Positions 23,841-31,604 of a stretch of DNA of 32,983 bases are shown here, piece by piece. Below the pieces are notes generated by a model. The model was not told where the DNA came from, did not search any database, and saw only the letters and a program-made list of their open reading frames with translations. The stretch's first letter is position 1; every line of letters begins with the position of its first letter. The translations under genes were made by a program, and so were the position numbers. Source of the DNA: an uncultured Clostridia bacterium (GTDB taxonomy: Bacteria > Bacillota > Clostridia > Christensenellales > Aristaeellaceae); assembly GCA_934663625.1 (NCBI GenBank), contig CAKUKP010000026.1, forward strand, positions 1 through 32,983. The letters run 5' to 3'.

Positions 23841-24851
23841 TTAGTCCGTAAGACCGGCTACGTTTTCCGCGCGATAGCCCAGTTCTTCGCGCAGCGCGGC
23901 GCGATCGCTGGGCGCGCTCATCAGTACCTTGCAATCGTCGCTTTCAACGTATGCACCCGCGAGACCCGCGGGGATAACCACGCTTTCGAACGGCGATAAT
24001 TGCATTTCTTCATCGCCCCAGCACAGCGTGCAGAAGCCCAGCGGCATCAGAAACAGCATCCGTCCGTCGCTTACCGGCATTTTGCCGGATACGTTCAGGC
24101 GGCTCAGCTCAAAATATTCATTGGCGATGTAATAGGTGCGGCTGCCGCCCTTGCAGAGCGCGGTCGTGCCGTAGAGCTTGTTCGGCTTCAGATCCGGAAG
24201 GGATACGTCGATCGCCTGCGGAATGTGCAGCGCCCTGCCCGTGCGGTTCCAATCCCAGAAACGGTAGGTTACATCGCTGGACTGCTGAATTTCATATAGC
24301 TGAATGCCCGCGCCGATGGCGTGAATCAGCCCGTGAGGGATGTAATATACGTCGCCGGGGCGCACGTTTACCCAACGAATGGCGTTTTCGATGGCGGCGC
24401 CGCCGCGGGATACGATATCGGAAAGCGCTTCGCCCTTCGTATCCAGACCGTAGGCGATCTTCGCATTCGGTTCGCAGTTCAGAATTACCCATGCTTCGGT
24501 CTTGCCCAGCTTGCCTTCGTGCGCCTGCGCGTACACATCATCCGGATGTACCTGTACGGAAAGCGTTTCCTTCGCATCGATCAGCTTGAGCAGCAGCGCG
24601 ATCGAATCGGAATCCGTTCCGGTCAGTTCGCGCCCCCAGAGTTCTGCCATGCGGCGCAGGTTCGTACCGGCGTGCGCGCCGTTGCGCACGATGCTTTCGC
24701 GGCCTTCCAGCGCGGAAACCTCCAGACTTTCGCCGGTCTGTTCCGGCGCATCCTTCATGAATGCGTCGCGCAGCATATCGCCGCCCCAGGGCGTTTCCTT
24801 GCCGGATCGAAAATAGGGGGCCATCAACAGCGGATATAGCGTCATAATCAT
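23841..24851 (-). CDS. manA: Mannose-6-phosphate isomerase, class I
   Basis: This is a 336-residue protein. ATG 24851 has GGAGG five bases ahead; ATG 24845 is also possible. Zinc ligands are visible: Gln and His in SVQVHPDD, Glu in GKTEAWVI and His in YIPHGLIHAIG. The APYFRSGKETPWGG start and QQSSDVTYRFWDWNR motif are typical of the short Gram-positive type. It interconverts fructose-6-phosphate and mannose-6-phosphate and so feeds mannose use or supplies mannose-6-phosphate for polysaccharide. It has its own promoter and no sugar transporter beside it. Confidence -1.
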   Translation of the reverse strand: MIMTLYPLLMAPYFRSGKETPWGGDMLRDAFMKDAPEQTGESLEVSALEGRESIVRNGAHAGTNLRRMAELWGRELTGTDSDSIALLLKLIDAKETLSVQVHPDDVYAQAHEGKLGKTEAWVILNCEPNAKIAYGLDTKGEALSDIVSRGGAAIENAIRWVNVRPGDVYYIPHGLIHAIGAGIQLYEIQQSSDVTYRFWDWNRTGRALHIPQAIDVSLPDLKPNKLYGTTALCKGGSRTYYIANEYFELSRLNVSGKMPVSDGRMLFLMPLGFCTLCWGDEEMQLSPFESVVIPAGLAGAYVESDDCKVLMSAPSDRAALREELGYRAENVAGLTD

Positions 24852-24913
24852 CAATTCCTCCTGCTTGAAAAAGTAGGTGATATGCCCTATAATATACAAA
24901 GATATACAACATA

Positions 24914-24942
24914 AATTTACCACCGGATCGATCAACTGTCAA
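24914..24942 (-). promoter_or_regulatory. Promoter for manA
   Basis: On the minus strand TTGACA (24942-24937), a 17-base spacer and TAAATT (24919-24914). Confidence -1.
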
Positions 24943-24967
24943 GCGTTTTTGCGGAAAGGCGGCGAAT

Positions 24968-27283
24968 ATGAACGTACACGTGGTCAGCGTGCGTGCGCTG
25001 GCGGAATGGGCGTGCGCGCGCGGCGGCATAATGCAGGCTGCGGGCGCGCGTCGTCTGCGCGAGGGGCGCGAAGGACATGAAGCGATTCAATCGCTGTTCC
25101 CGTCCGGCTGGCGCATCGAAGCGCCCGTTTCAATGGACGTACCGTTTGAAAATGTGATTCTGCGCATTCAGGGGCGCGCGGACGCGCTGTTGATGGAAGC
25201 GGAGCGCATCTGCGTAACCGAAATCAAAACCACGCGCTGCAACCCGAATGAAATTCTGGAATTGGATTATCCCGAACATTGGGCGCAGGCGGAGATTTAC
25301 GCCTATCTGTTTTCCTTCACCGAACCGGCGGAGGAAATCGAAGCGCGGCTGATTTACGCAGGTACGCGCGGCGGCAGACGCGAATTTGTACATCGCTTTG
25401 ACCGCGAAGAAATCAAATGTGCGTTTCTGCGCTATGCCGAGCCGTACGCAAGCTGGCTTGCGACGCTGGATCGATGGAAGGATCAATCCGCGCCCACGCA
25501 GCAGACGCTGAAATTCCCGTTCGACGATTATCGCGAGGGTCAGCGCGATATGGCAAAATACATCTATACCGCGATGAAGCGCGGCACGCGCACGCTGATC
25601 GAAGCGCCCACCGGCATCGGCAAGACGGCGGCTTCGCTGTTTGGCGCGCTGAAGGCGCTGGGCGAGGGGAGAATTACCTGCATTTTTTATTTAACCGCCA
25701 GAACCACCGGACGCAGGGCGGCGGAAAACGCCGTGGAGTTGATGCGCACGCGGGGGTTATCGGCGCGCACGGTTACGCTGACGGCGAAGGAAAAGATCTG
25801 CTTTCCCGGCAACTGCGATTGCGCCCTCTGCGCCTACGGAACGGATTATTACGCGCGGCGGGGCGCGGCGCTCCGACAGGCGATGCAGGAGGAACGCTTT
25901 CCTGCGGAGCGCATTGAGGAACTGGCGCGCGAACATGAGCTTTGCCCGTTCGAGCTTTCGCTGGATATATCGGAACTTGCCGATGTGATCATCTGCGATT
26001 ACAATTATGTGTTCGATCCGCGCGTGCGGCTGAAGCGCTATTTTGATCGGAAAAACCGCGTGGGTCTGTTGATCGACGAAGCGCACAACCTGCCGGATCG
26101 CGCGCGGGAGATGTATTCCGCCGCATTGAACGGCGAAGCGATTGAAAAAATACGCAATCAGAATCGCGCCGCCTACGGCGATGATGACCCGCTCGGCGAA
26201 GTGATGGATGTGCTGATACTGGCGCTCACCGAAGAGGACGCGGAGTACGATGCGCGCCGCGATGTACCCGATTCGCTGGTGCGCGCGGCGGAGGCATTTT
26301 CAGAACTTGCCGATAAGCTGCATCCGTCCGATGAACCCACGAAGCAGCTTGCGCAGGATTGCGCATGGTTTGCGCGCGTCGCCCACAATTTTGATGAGGA
26401 TTGCTACCGCCTGATGATTCGTCCCGTGGGCGATCGAATCGAAGCGCGGCTGTGGTGCTTCAATCCTGTAAAATACATCGATCGCACGTTTGCCCGCGTC
26501 GGCGGCGTGGGGCTGTTTTCCGCCACGCTGCGCCCGATGGATTTCTATGGAAACCTGCTGGCGGTACCGGATCGAAACGCGCATCTGGAACTGCCTTCGC
26601 CGTTTCCGGAGGAAAATCTGCTGACGCTGCGGCTGCCCGTATCCGTAAAGTTCCGCGATCGCGAACAATCGTTGGAAGCGGTCGCGCGCGCGATTCACGC
26701 CATGGCGCAGGCGCACGCCGGAAACTATATGGCGTGCTTTCCTTCCTATGCATATCTGAATCAGACGTATAAGTATTATCGAACGCGCTTTCCCGGCGAG
26801 CGCGTGATCTGCCAGTCCTCCGGCATGAACGAAGCGCGCCGCGAGGAATTCATCCGCGCGTTTGAACGCAGCCCCGCAACATCCATGATCGCGTTCGTGG
26901 TGCTGGGCGGCGTATTTTCAGAGGGTGTGGATCTTCCGGACGATCGCCTGTCCGGCGCGGCGATCGTAACGACCGGCGTTCCGCAGGTCAATGCGGAATC
27001 GGAAATGCTTCGGATGCTCTATGATGACGGCGATGAGGGCGGCACGGATGCGGCGTATACCTATCCGGGCTTTCGGCGCGTATTGCAGGCGGCGGGGCGC
27101 GTAATCCGAACCGAAACGGATCGCGGCGTGATTCTGCTGATTGATGAACGCTACGGAACCGAAAAATATCTGAACTTGATGCCGAATCACTGGCATGTGC
27201 GGAAGGTGGGCAGCATGAGCGCGCTGAACCGCCGCCTGCGCGCCTTCTGGGGCGAGCCGGGTGCTGGGGATGAACAAAATTGA
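24968..27283 (+). CDS. PD-(D/E)XK nuclease - XPD/DinG-type iron-sulfur helicase fusion
   Basis: This is a 771-residue protein. Residues 1-175 resemble a PD-(D/E)XK nuclease: Asp72 in QGRADALL and Glu85-Lys87 in VTEIKTT. The helicase follows: Walker A APTGIGKT (213-220), then Cys278, 283, 285 and 288 in KICFPGNCDCALC and Cys326 in ELCPFELS, which fit a 4Fe-4S cluster. The DEAH box is 370-373 in LLIDEAHNL. Motif VI is QAAGRVIRTETDRG. XPD/DinG enzymes unwind 5'-overhang duplexes, forks and R-loops. The N-terminal domain would cut or hold single strands. It is transcribed alone. Two-domain proteins of this kind are known in Firmicutes, but their role is poorly described. Confidence -1.
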   Translation: MNVHVVSVRALAEWACARGGIMQAAGARRLREGREGHEAIQSLFPSGWRIEAPVSMDVPFENVILRIQGRADALLMEAERICVTEIKTTRCNPNEILELDYPEHWAQAEIYAYLFSFTEPAEEIEARLIYAGTRGGRREFVHRFDREEIKCAFLRYAEPYASWLATLDRWKDQSAPTQQTLKFPFDDYREGQRDMAKYIYTAMKRGTRTLIEAPTGIGKTAASLFGALKALGEGRITCIFYLTARTTGRRAAENAVELMRTRGLSARTVTLTAKEKICFPGNCDCALCAYGTDYYARRGAALRQAMQEERFPAERIEELAREHELCPFELSLDISELADVIICDYNYVFDPRVRLKRYFDRKNRVGLLIDEAHNLPDRAREMYSAALNGEAIEKIRNQNRAAYGDDDPLGEVMDVLILALTEEDAEYDARRDVPDSLVRAAEAFSELADKLHPSDEPTKQLAQDCAWFARVAHNFDEDCYRLMIRPVGDRIEARLWCFNPVKYIDRTFARVGGVGLFSATLRPMDFYGNLLAVPDRNAHLELPSPFPEENLLTLRLPVSVKFRDREQSLEAVARAIHAMAQAHAGNYMACFPSYAYLNQTYKYYRTRFPGERVICQSSGMNEARREEFIRAFERSPATSMIAFVVLGGVFSEGVDLPDDRLSGAAIVTTGVPQVNAESEMLRMLYDDGDEGGTDAAYTYPGFRRVLQAAGRVIRTETDRGVILLIDERYGTEKYLNLMPNHWHVRKVGSMSALNRRLRAFWGEPGAGDEQN

Positions 27284-27314
27284 TTGCAAATCCCATCATG
27301 TTAATATGCATTGC

Positions 27315-27343
27315 TTGAAGCAACCGGCCTGTTCGTGTAATCT
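27315..27343 (+). promoter_or_regulatory. Weak candidate promoter for the XRE gene
   Basis: TTGAAG, a 17-base spacer and TAATCT (3 of 6). The -10 box is poor. Confidence -1.
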
Positions 27344-27373
27344 GTGGGCATAAACCATAAGGAGGACATGAAT

Positions 27374-27799
27374 ATGTTCAGCGATAATTTAAAAGCGATT
27401 CGAAAGGCCAAGGGATATACGCAGGAGGAGCTTGCCATCAAGCTTAACGTCGTACGTCAGACCGTCAGCAAATGGGAAAAGGGATTATCCGCACCGGATG
27501 CGGATGTGCTGTCGAAAATTGCCGATGTGCTGGATACGAAGGTGAGCGTTTTGCTGGGCGGCGCGATCCCTGAAGAAGATGCTCCGAACGCGGTCGCGGA
27601 GCAGCTCGCCAAAATCAGCGAACAGATGGCGATCAGAAACCGGCGCAGCAAACGGATCTGGAAAACGGTCGGCATTCTCCTGCTGGCAGTCGTTGTATTC
27701 ATGATCCTGCTGGTAATGCTGAATGCGGTATCCTTCAGGAGCTATTCAGACAGCAGCACGACGGTGCTCGAAATGAATGTGGAAGATACGACTGATTAA
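27374..27799 (+). CDS. XRE family regulator with C-terminal membrane helix
   Basis: This is a 141-residue protein. ATG 27374 lies eight bases after GGAGG; ATG 27368 lies too close. Residues 5-60 are a Cro/C1-type helix-turn-helix (YTQEELAIKLNVVRQTVSKWEKG, with SAPDADVLSKIADVLD after it). A coiled linker (73-95) leads to one membrane helix (96-118) and a short outside tail of about 20 residues. DNA-binding proteins anchored this way may read membrane or wall state. Its hairpin terminator separates it from the XpaC-like operon, which is the nearest candidate target. Confidence -1.
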   Translation: MFSDNLKAIRKAKGYTQEELAIKLNVVRQTVSKWEKGLSAPDADVLSKIADVLDTKVSVLLGGAIPEEDAPNAVAEQLAKISEQMAIRNRRSKRIWKTVGILLLAVVVFMILLVMLNAVSFRSYSDSSTTVLEMNVEDTTD

Positions 27800-27808
27800 C
27801 GCGATACG

Positions 27809-27837
27809 GACAGCGGTCAAAGCGATCGCTGTCTTTT
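27809..27837 (+). terminator. Terminator after the XRE gene
   Basis: GACAGCG pairs with CGCTGTC across 11 bases, then TTTT. It begins ten bases after the stop. Confidence -1.
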
Positions 27838-27864
27838 GCATTTAATATTTATACATAAAGTTGG

Positions 27865-27889
27865 AATGCGCGGCGCCGCGCCGCGCATT
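27865..27889. promoter_or_regulatory. GC-rich palindrome overlapping the xpaC-like promoter
   Basis: AATGCGCGGC and GCCGCGCATT pair perfectly over a 5-base centre. Its right arm covers the first two bases of the -35 box, so it may be an operator rather than a terminator; no T-run follows. Confidence -1.
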
Positions 27890-27915
27890 GACTTTCCGCC
27901 GAATCCTGCTATAAT
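27888..27915 (+). promoter_or_regulatory. Promoter of the xpaC-like operon
   Basis: TTGACT, a 16-base spacer and a perfect TATAAT, giving a leader of only about 18-20 bases. Confidence -1.
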
Positions 27916-27939
27916 AGTATCTGGAGAGTGATAGAATAT

Positions 27940-28995
27940 ATGGGTCGCGGCTACAACGGCAAGTTTAGAGATTCGAAAGATAAGGATAAAAAGGGCGGCG
28001 GATTTGCGCTTGGCGTGATCATGGCGATTCTGTGCTTTGCCACGGAAATGTGGTTTCCGTTTTTGCCGCTGGCGGCGCTCGGCTTCTATCGGGCGTGGGT
28101 GCACAAAAACAGCCGCGATGTTCTGGAGCATTGCCGCGAATACGGAAATCTGATGGGCATGCGCGAAACGATTTCCGTATCGGAGCTTTCGGAAACCTTC
28201 GGCAGATCGCCCGAAATCGTCCGGCGTGAACTGAAATCGAAAATCGCGAAGGATTATTTCGGAAAAGAAGCCTATCTGGACGTGGGGCGGGATATGCTGT
28301 GCTGCCCGCTGCCGGAGCGCGCAAAGCGCAGTACGGATACACGCTGGGCGGATGTGGCGATGGAGGTGCTGCGCACGCTGCGCGGCGATCCGGATACGAA
28401 TCCGCAGACGGCGGCAGAGAATCGCACACAACAGAAGAAAGAACCCATCGTAACGCCCGAGCCGGAACCGAAGAAGCAGGAGCCGGAAGTGCAAAAGCCG
28501 GATATGCAGACGGGCGCTGAACCGAACCCTGCCCAGGATGCCCCCAGACCCGCGGCAAAATCGCGAATCGATTATTCGGAAGAACTGGAGCGCACGCTGA
28601 ACGAGCTGTACGATCTGAATGAAAAGATACAGGATGTGCCCGTCAGCGACCGCATCGATCGAATCGGCGTGCTCACCGGAAGCATATTCCGCGTGGTAAT
28701 CGAAAAGCCGGAGCGCGAGAGCGACGTGCGCAAGTTCATGAATTATTATCTGCCCACCACGCTGAAGCTGCTGAAGGCATACAGCCTGATGGAAGCGCAG
28801 AGCTATCAGGGCGAAAATATCAAGGAGAGCCGCAAACGGATCGAAGAAACGCTGGATATGCTGATCGTAGCCTTTGAAAGGCTGCTGGATAAGCTGTTCC
28901 GCGATGACGCGCTGGACATCGCCACCGATATCGATGTGCTGAAAACCATGGTGGCGGGCGATGGGTTGAGCGAAAGTGGTCAGCTGCATCTGTAA
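27940..28995 (+). CDS. XpaC-like membrane protein (5-bromo-4-chloroindolyl phosphate hydrolysis family)
   Basis: This is a 351-residue protein; ATG 27940 is 11 bases after GGAGAG. A basic N-terminus and two hydrophobic stretches (about 21-35 and 37-52) place it in the membrane. Residues 78-105 (ISVSELSETFGRSPEIVRRELK) look like a winged-helix unit. A low-complexity Glu/Pro/Lys linker runs from 150 to 207. The C-terminal 140 residues are helical and match the XpaC pattern (LNELYDLNEKIQD, RKFMNYYLPTTLKLLKAY). XpaC proteins are often found with TelA toxic-anion proteins, but no TelA is present here. The family activity is poorly defined despite the name. Confidence -1.
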   Translation: MGRGYNGKFRDSKDKDKKGGGFALGVIMAILCFATEMWFPFLPLAALGFYRAWVHKNSRDVLEHCREYGNLMGMRETISVSELSETFGRSPEIVRRELKSKIAKDYFGKEAYLDVGRDMLCCPLPERAKRSTDTRWADVAMEVLRTLRGDPDTNPQTAAENRTQQKKEPIVTPEPEPKKQEPEVQKPDMQTGAEPNPAQDAPRPAAKSRIDYSEELERTLNELYDLNEKIQDVPVSDRIDRIGVLTGSIFRVVIEKPERESDVRKFMNYYLPTTLKLLKAYSLMEAQSYQGENIKESRKRIEETLDMLIVAFERLLDKLFRDDALDIATDIDVLKTMVAGDGLSESGQLHL

Positions 28996-29009
28996 AGGAG
29001 GAATCCATT

Positions 29010-29513
29010 TTGCGAAACAGGATCATTTCCGGAATCATCATCGTGCTTATGCTGCTGGGCGCTGTCTGCGTGGCTGAAGAAAAAACAGAGCTTGCGCCCT
29101 ATAGCCTTAAGAACATTTCGGATATTCAGGAGGAGTTGGATTTATATCTGGCGGATGAGGATATCAGCATTGGCGGCGATGATATGCGCGGTCAGCTATA
29201 TAGATCGTGGAGTCCGGGAATTACGATCCAATGCACGAATGCGGGCAATATCGTAAACCTGACGGTGAATGCGGGCGGCGGAAGATTTACCCTGTTCGGC
29301 ATTACGCTTGGAATGCGAGAAGACGAAGCGCGCTCTGCGCTGCATGATTATTGCACTCAAAATGCAATTCCGGTCGGCTATGAAGAATGGTATGATACGA
29401 GCCTGTATCTGGAATTCGAATATGATGAAACTCATCCGGAGCTGGATTATGGTTTTTTAGATCTGACTTTGGATAACGGCGTGGTTACGGAAATCAGCCA
29501 ATACTACCTCTAA
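29010..29513 (+). CDS. Small exported protein, unknown function
   Basis: This is a 167-residue protein starting at TTG 29010, with AAGGAGG eight bases ahead and no better start. A signal peptide (about 1-22) ends near AVCVAEE with no lipobox. The mature part is rich in acid and aromatic residues. A LFGITLGMREDEARSALHDYC segment resembles the GM-x(3)-E-x(3)-L helix seen in SmpA/BLIP-like folds, where a helix packs on a sheet. It is the second gene of the xpaC-like operon, 14 bases after that stop. I recognise no family. Confidence -1.
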   Translation: MRNRIISGIIIVLMLLGAVCVAEEKTELAPYSLKNISDIQEELDLYLADEDISIGGDDMRGQLYRSWSPGITIQCTNAGNIVNLTVNAGGGRFTLFGITLGMREDEARSALHDYCTQNAIPVGYEEWYDTSLYLEFEYDETHPELDYGFLDLTLDNGVVTEISQYYL

Positions 29514-29545
29514 CTGTGAATTGCAAAATGGAAAGGAACTGAAAT

Positions 29546-30238
29546 ATGAAGAAAATCGTGTCGATCATGTTGATTTTCCTGCTGATGGCGCTGACGTGCG
29601 CGCTTGCCGAGGATGCGGAGCGCGCAGCCGAGCCGGGCGAATTTACCGAGGAAGAAGCCGAGCCCTATATCGGCGAATGGTATCTTACGCAATTTGTGAC
29701 CGAGGGTGCTGTGGTTGCGCCCGAATCAATGGGCTTTATCGGCCATCTGATGCTGTACGCCGATGGTACCGGCCAGATGATCATCGGAAGCACCGTGATG
29801 GATCAGGTATGGTACAGGAGCGGCGATGAAATCATGCTGGGCGAGGGACATGGCTATGATATGCCCATGTACATTCAGGAGAACGGCGATCTGTTTACCG
29901 GCGATGATATCGCCAGCATGACGTTCACCCGCAGATTTCTGTCGGACGATCCCGCAATCCGGCTGGATGCGGATATCGAGGATTTCAAGGGCGATTGGAC
30001 GCTTGTGCGCATTGCGAAGGGTGAAAACGTGTATACGCCCGAAGAACTGGAATGTGAAATCCGCCTGACCCTCAAGAAGGACGGCTATGTTTCCGTAACC
30101 AACGGAAAAAAGGCGAAGGGCGATCTCGAACAGACGGCGTATTCGCTGGCAAACGCGGGAACGCGATTCGTGCTGCACGAGGACGGCAGCCTTTCCTGCG
30201 AAAACAGCAGCTTCATTCTGTGGTTCGTCAAGGAATAA
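29546..30238 (+). CDS. Exported two-repeat beta-rich protein, unknown function
   Basis: This is a 230-residue protein with a signal peptide (about 1-21, ending ALAED). Two similar halves follow. One begins YIGEWYLTQFV (about 41-130) and the other FKGDWTLVRIAKG (about 144-230), each with G-x-W near the first strand and an LxxxxDGxxxx turn, as in lipocalin-like barrels. It lies 32 bases after the preceding exported protein and ends the operon, with a terminator 15 bases beyond. The ligand is unknown. Its repeat unit may be two lipocalin-like domains in one chain, which is inference. Confidence -1.
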   Translation: MKKIVSIMLIFLLMALTCALAEDAERAAEPGEFTEEEAEPYIGEWYLTQFVTEGAVVAPESMGFIGHLMLYADGTGQMIIGSTVMDQVWYRSGDEIMLGEGHGYDMPMYIQENGDLFTGDDIASMTFTRRFLSDDPAIRLDADIEDFKGDWTLVRIAKGENVYTPEELECEIRLTLKKDGYVSVTNGKKAKGDLEQTAYSLANAGTRFVLHEDGSLSCENSSFILWFVKE

Positions 30239-30253
30239 AATCGATGCGCAGCG

Positions 30254-30285
30254 CTCCCTGCAAGACATGTGCGGGGAGTTTTTTT
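30254..30285 (+). terminator. Terminator of the xpaC-like operon
   Basis: CTCCCTGCA pairs with TGCGGGGAG (one G-U), followed by seven T. Confidence -1.
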
Positions 30286-30370
30286 CGCTGTCTGCGTTTC
30301 CAAAATGTACGCATGATTCTTATACGTCTCGCCGAAAACTGAAAAAACATCAAAAAAACCAAACAAAGTA

Positions 30371-30399
30371 TTGACATAAAACCCATTTTCATGTATAAT
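30371..30399 (+). promoter_or_regulatory. Consensus promoter of the tRNA-Val gene
   Basis: TTGACA, a 17-base spacer and TATAAT, perfect in both boxes, ending 14 bases before the tRNA. Confidence -1.
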
Positions 30400-30413
30400 T
30401 ATCCTTGTTGTTC

Positions 30414-30490
30414 GGGGTTATAGCTCAGTTGGTTAGAGCGTCACGTTGACATCGTGAAGGTCATAGGTTCGAGCCCTACTAACCCCACCA
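30414..30490 (+). tRNA. tRNA-Val (anticodon GAC), CCA encoded
   Basis: A full cloverleaf of 77 bases. The acceptor arm is GGGGTTA with TAACCCC. The D arm is GCTC and GAGC around AGTTGGTTA. The anticodon arm is TCACG and CGTGA around TTGACAT, giving anticodon GAC at 30448-30450. The T arm is ATAGG and CCTAC with loop TTCGAGC; its first pair is mismatched (A-C). CCA at 30488-30490 is encoded. GAC reads GUC/GUU valine codons. It is a likely insertion site for the foreign DNA that follows. Confidence -1.
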
Positions 30491-30492
30491 AA

Positions 30493-30529
30493 AGGATCCT
30501 CATGTATAGAAGCATGAGGGTTCTTTTTT
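30493..30529 (+). terminator. Terminator after the tRNA gene
   Basis: AGGATCCTCATG pairs with CATGAGGGTTCT (two G-U pairs) over an 8-base loop, overlapping a six-T run. Confidence -1.
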
Positions 30530-30553
30530 GCATTTATAGGCTGATAAAACGGT

Positions 30554-30608
30554 GGCTCAATGTCAAATGTAGGGTAAGAATGGCTCAATGTCAAATGTTG
30601 GGGTAAGG
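30554..30608. repeat. Two tandem copies of an IS end
   Basis: A 17-base sequence, GGCTCAATGTCAAATGT, occurs at 30554-30570 and again at 30582-30598, both followed by (T)GGGGTAAG-like bases, period 28. It begins GGCTC and lies just outside a transposase 3' end, as the terminal inverted repeat of an ISL3-family element should. Confidence -1.
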
Positions 30609-30696
30609 ATTAGCTGCGAGCAGAATCCTGGCTCTAAAGGAAGCGAAGTTTCTAAAGCCGAAAGCAACGCGCTTTAGGGTTTTGATACAGGGAGCA
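30591..30696 (-). pseudogene. ISL3-family transposase, 3' end only
   Basis: The last 32 residues of the minus-strand frame read IKTLKRVAFGFRNFASFRA followed by RILLA and a stop at 30591. This is the very C-terminal IK-x-(I/L)KR-x-(A/G)FG(F/Y)RNF motif of ISL3-type (DDE_Tnp_ISL3) transposases. All the rest of the gene, with the catalytic acids, is gone. It joins directly to an integrase fragment on the same strand near 30696, so a deletion fused the two. Confidence -1.
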
Positions 30697-30844
30697 GCTC
30701 CGCTTTTTTCGAAGCAGTTCGTTCCGTGCTTCAGTATACTGATAACCGTAAACATATACGAATTTAGTCTTTCCTGCCACAGTTTTTCCAACTACAATAG
30801 CGACCGTCTTGACGTTTATAGATATTTTCTTCGTGTCTGGGCAT
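30697..30844 (-). pseudogene. Tyrosine-type integrase, 5' end only, frameshifted
   Basis: A start codon at 30844 with GGAGG eight bases ahead opens MPRHEENIYKRQDGRY, the familiar beginning of Arm-DNA-binding integrases of Tn916-like elements. The match then continues in another frame as AGKTKFVYVYGYQYTEARNE and LLRKK, the usual second half of the arm domain. One small indel near 30790 separates the two parts. The catalytic domain is absent. It marks a former integrative element next to the tRNA-Val gene. Confidence -1.
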
Positions 30845-31161
30845 GTTTTTGACCTCCATGGTACAGTACTCAATTTGCTTTGTTATCTGTTGCAAAGGGC
30901 TACATTTTGACGGCAGCTCTGACGGCTTATAATGCAATCGATAAATTGTGGCAATTCTACCACGACAATGCGCCGCGGCAGGTAGATTCCTGCATTTCGG
31001 GTTATTCTATCCGAAAACCAATGTGAAAAAGCCTTTATTAAAGATCGATTGTGTTGACATAGTAATGCTTTCCACGTATAATATTATAATGGATGATATA
31101 ACTGCTACGGAACAACCAAATCCTTTCGCTTGCAGGAACAGGATTCGTGTTGGCAAATAGA
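30845..31161. other. Gene-free low-GC stretch with two promoter-like sites
   Basis: I see no credible gene here. It holds the ribosome site of the integrase remnant, a promoter-like TTGACG-15-TATAAT at 30907-30933 (spacer short by two), and a consensus promoter at 31054-31082. The small frame 30948-31160 has no ribosome site and no recognisable motif. Confidence -1.
31054..31082 (+). promoter_or_regulatory. Consensus promoter at the head of the polysaccharide genes
   Basis: TTGACA, a 17-base spacer and TATAAT, perfect in both boxes. It would transcribe the CpsB remnant and the sugar transferase. Confidence -1.
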
Positions 31162-31576
31162 CTCAGCTTGTATCGATGACAGAAGTAACAGAAGCGATAC
31201 GAAACCTGAGCATGCTGGATGTATTCCGATTATGGCTCACGGCGAGCGGCTGAGATGTTTCCGCGGGCGACTGGATATTTTGAGGCAGATGAAGAAAAGC
31301 TTTGACATGCGTATACAGATCAACGCGGAGCGTGTTCTGTCAGGAACATCGATGTTTTCAAGAAATATAGTTTCTCATTTGCTGCAAAGCAGGCTGGTTG
31401 ATTATGTTGCCACTGACGCCCATGATGTCCAGGTGCGGCAGGTTCAGATGAAGGCAGCATTTTTACGTCTAAGCTCATCCTATGGAAAAGTCTATGCAGA
31501 TGATCTAACGTACACCAAGCCAATGGAGATTATCGAAGCGATGGATAAGAATTCATGGAGAGGCAGTTCCACATAG
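31162..31576 (+). pseudogene. CpsB/CapC-type tyrosine phosphatase (PHP fold), N-terminal half missing
   Basis: The intact stretch reads GCIPIMAHGERLRCFRGRL, then QINAERVLSG, then VDYVATDAHD and a C-terminal MEIIEAM. This matches the second half of CpsB/EpsB-type manganese phosphatases (PI-x-AHPER, INA, GTDAH). Just upstream the frame shifted by one base reads TEVTEAIRNLSML, so one G is missing near 31217. The first metal-binding motif (the HSHILPGVDDG region) is absent, so the enzyme cannot work. In intact clusters it reverses the tyrosine kinase that controls chain length. Confidence -1.
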
Positions 31577-31604
31577 AGCTGACATGGGCGCAACGGAGGA
31601 AGTC

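Noticed and set aside
30948..31160. A 70-codon plus-strand frame after the integrase remnant
   Set aside because: No ribosome site and no family; it crosses the consensus promoter at 31054-31082.
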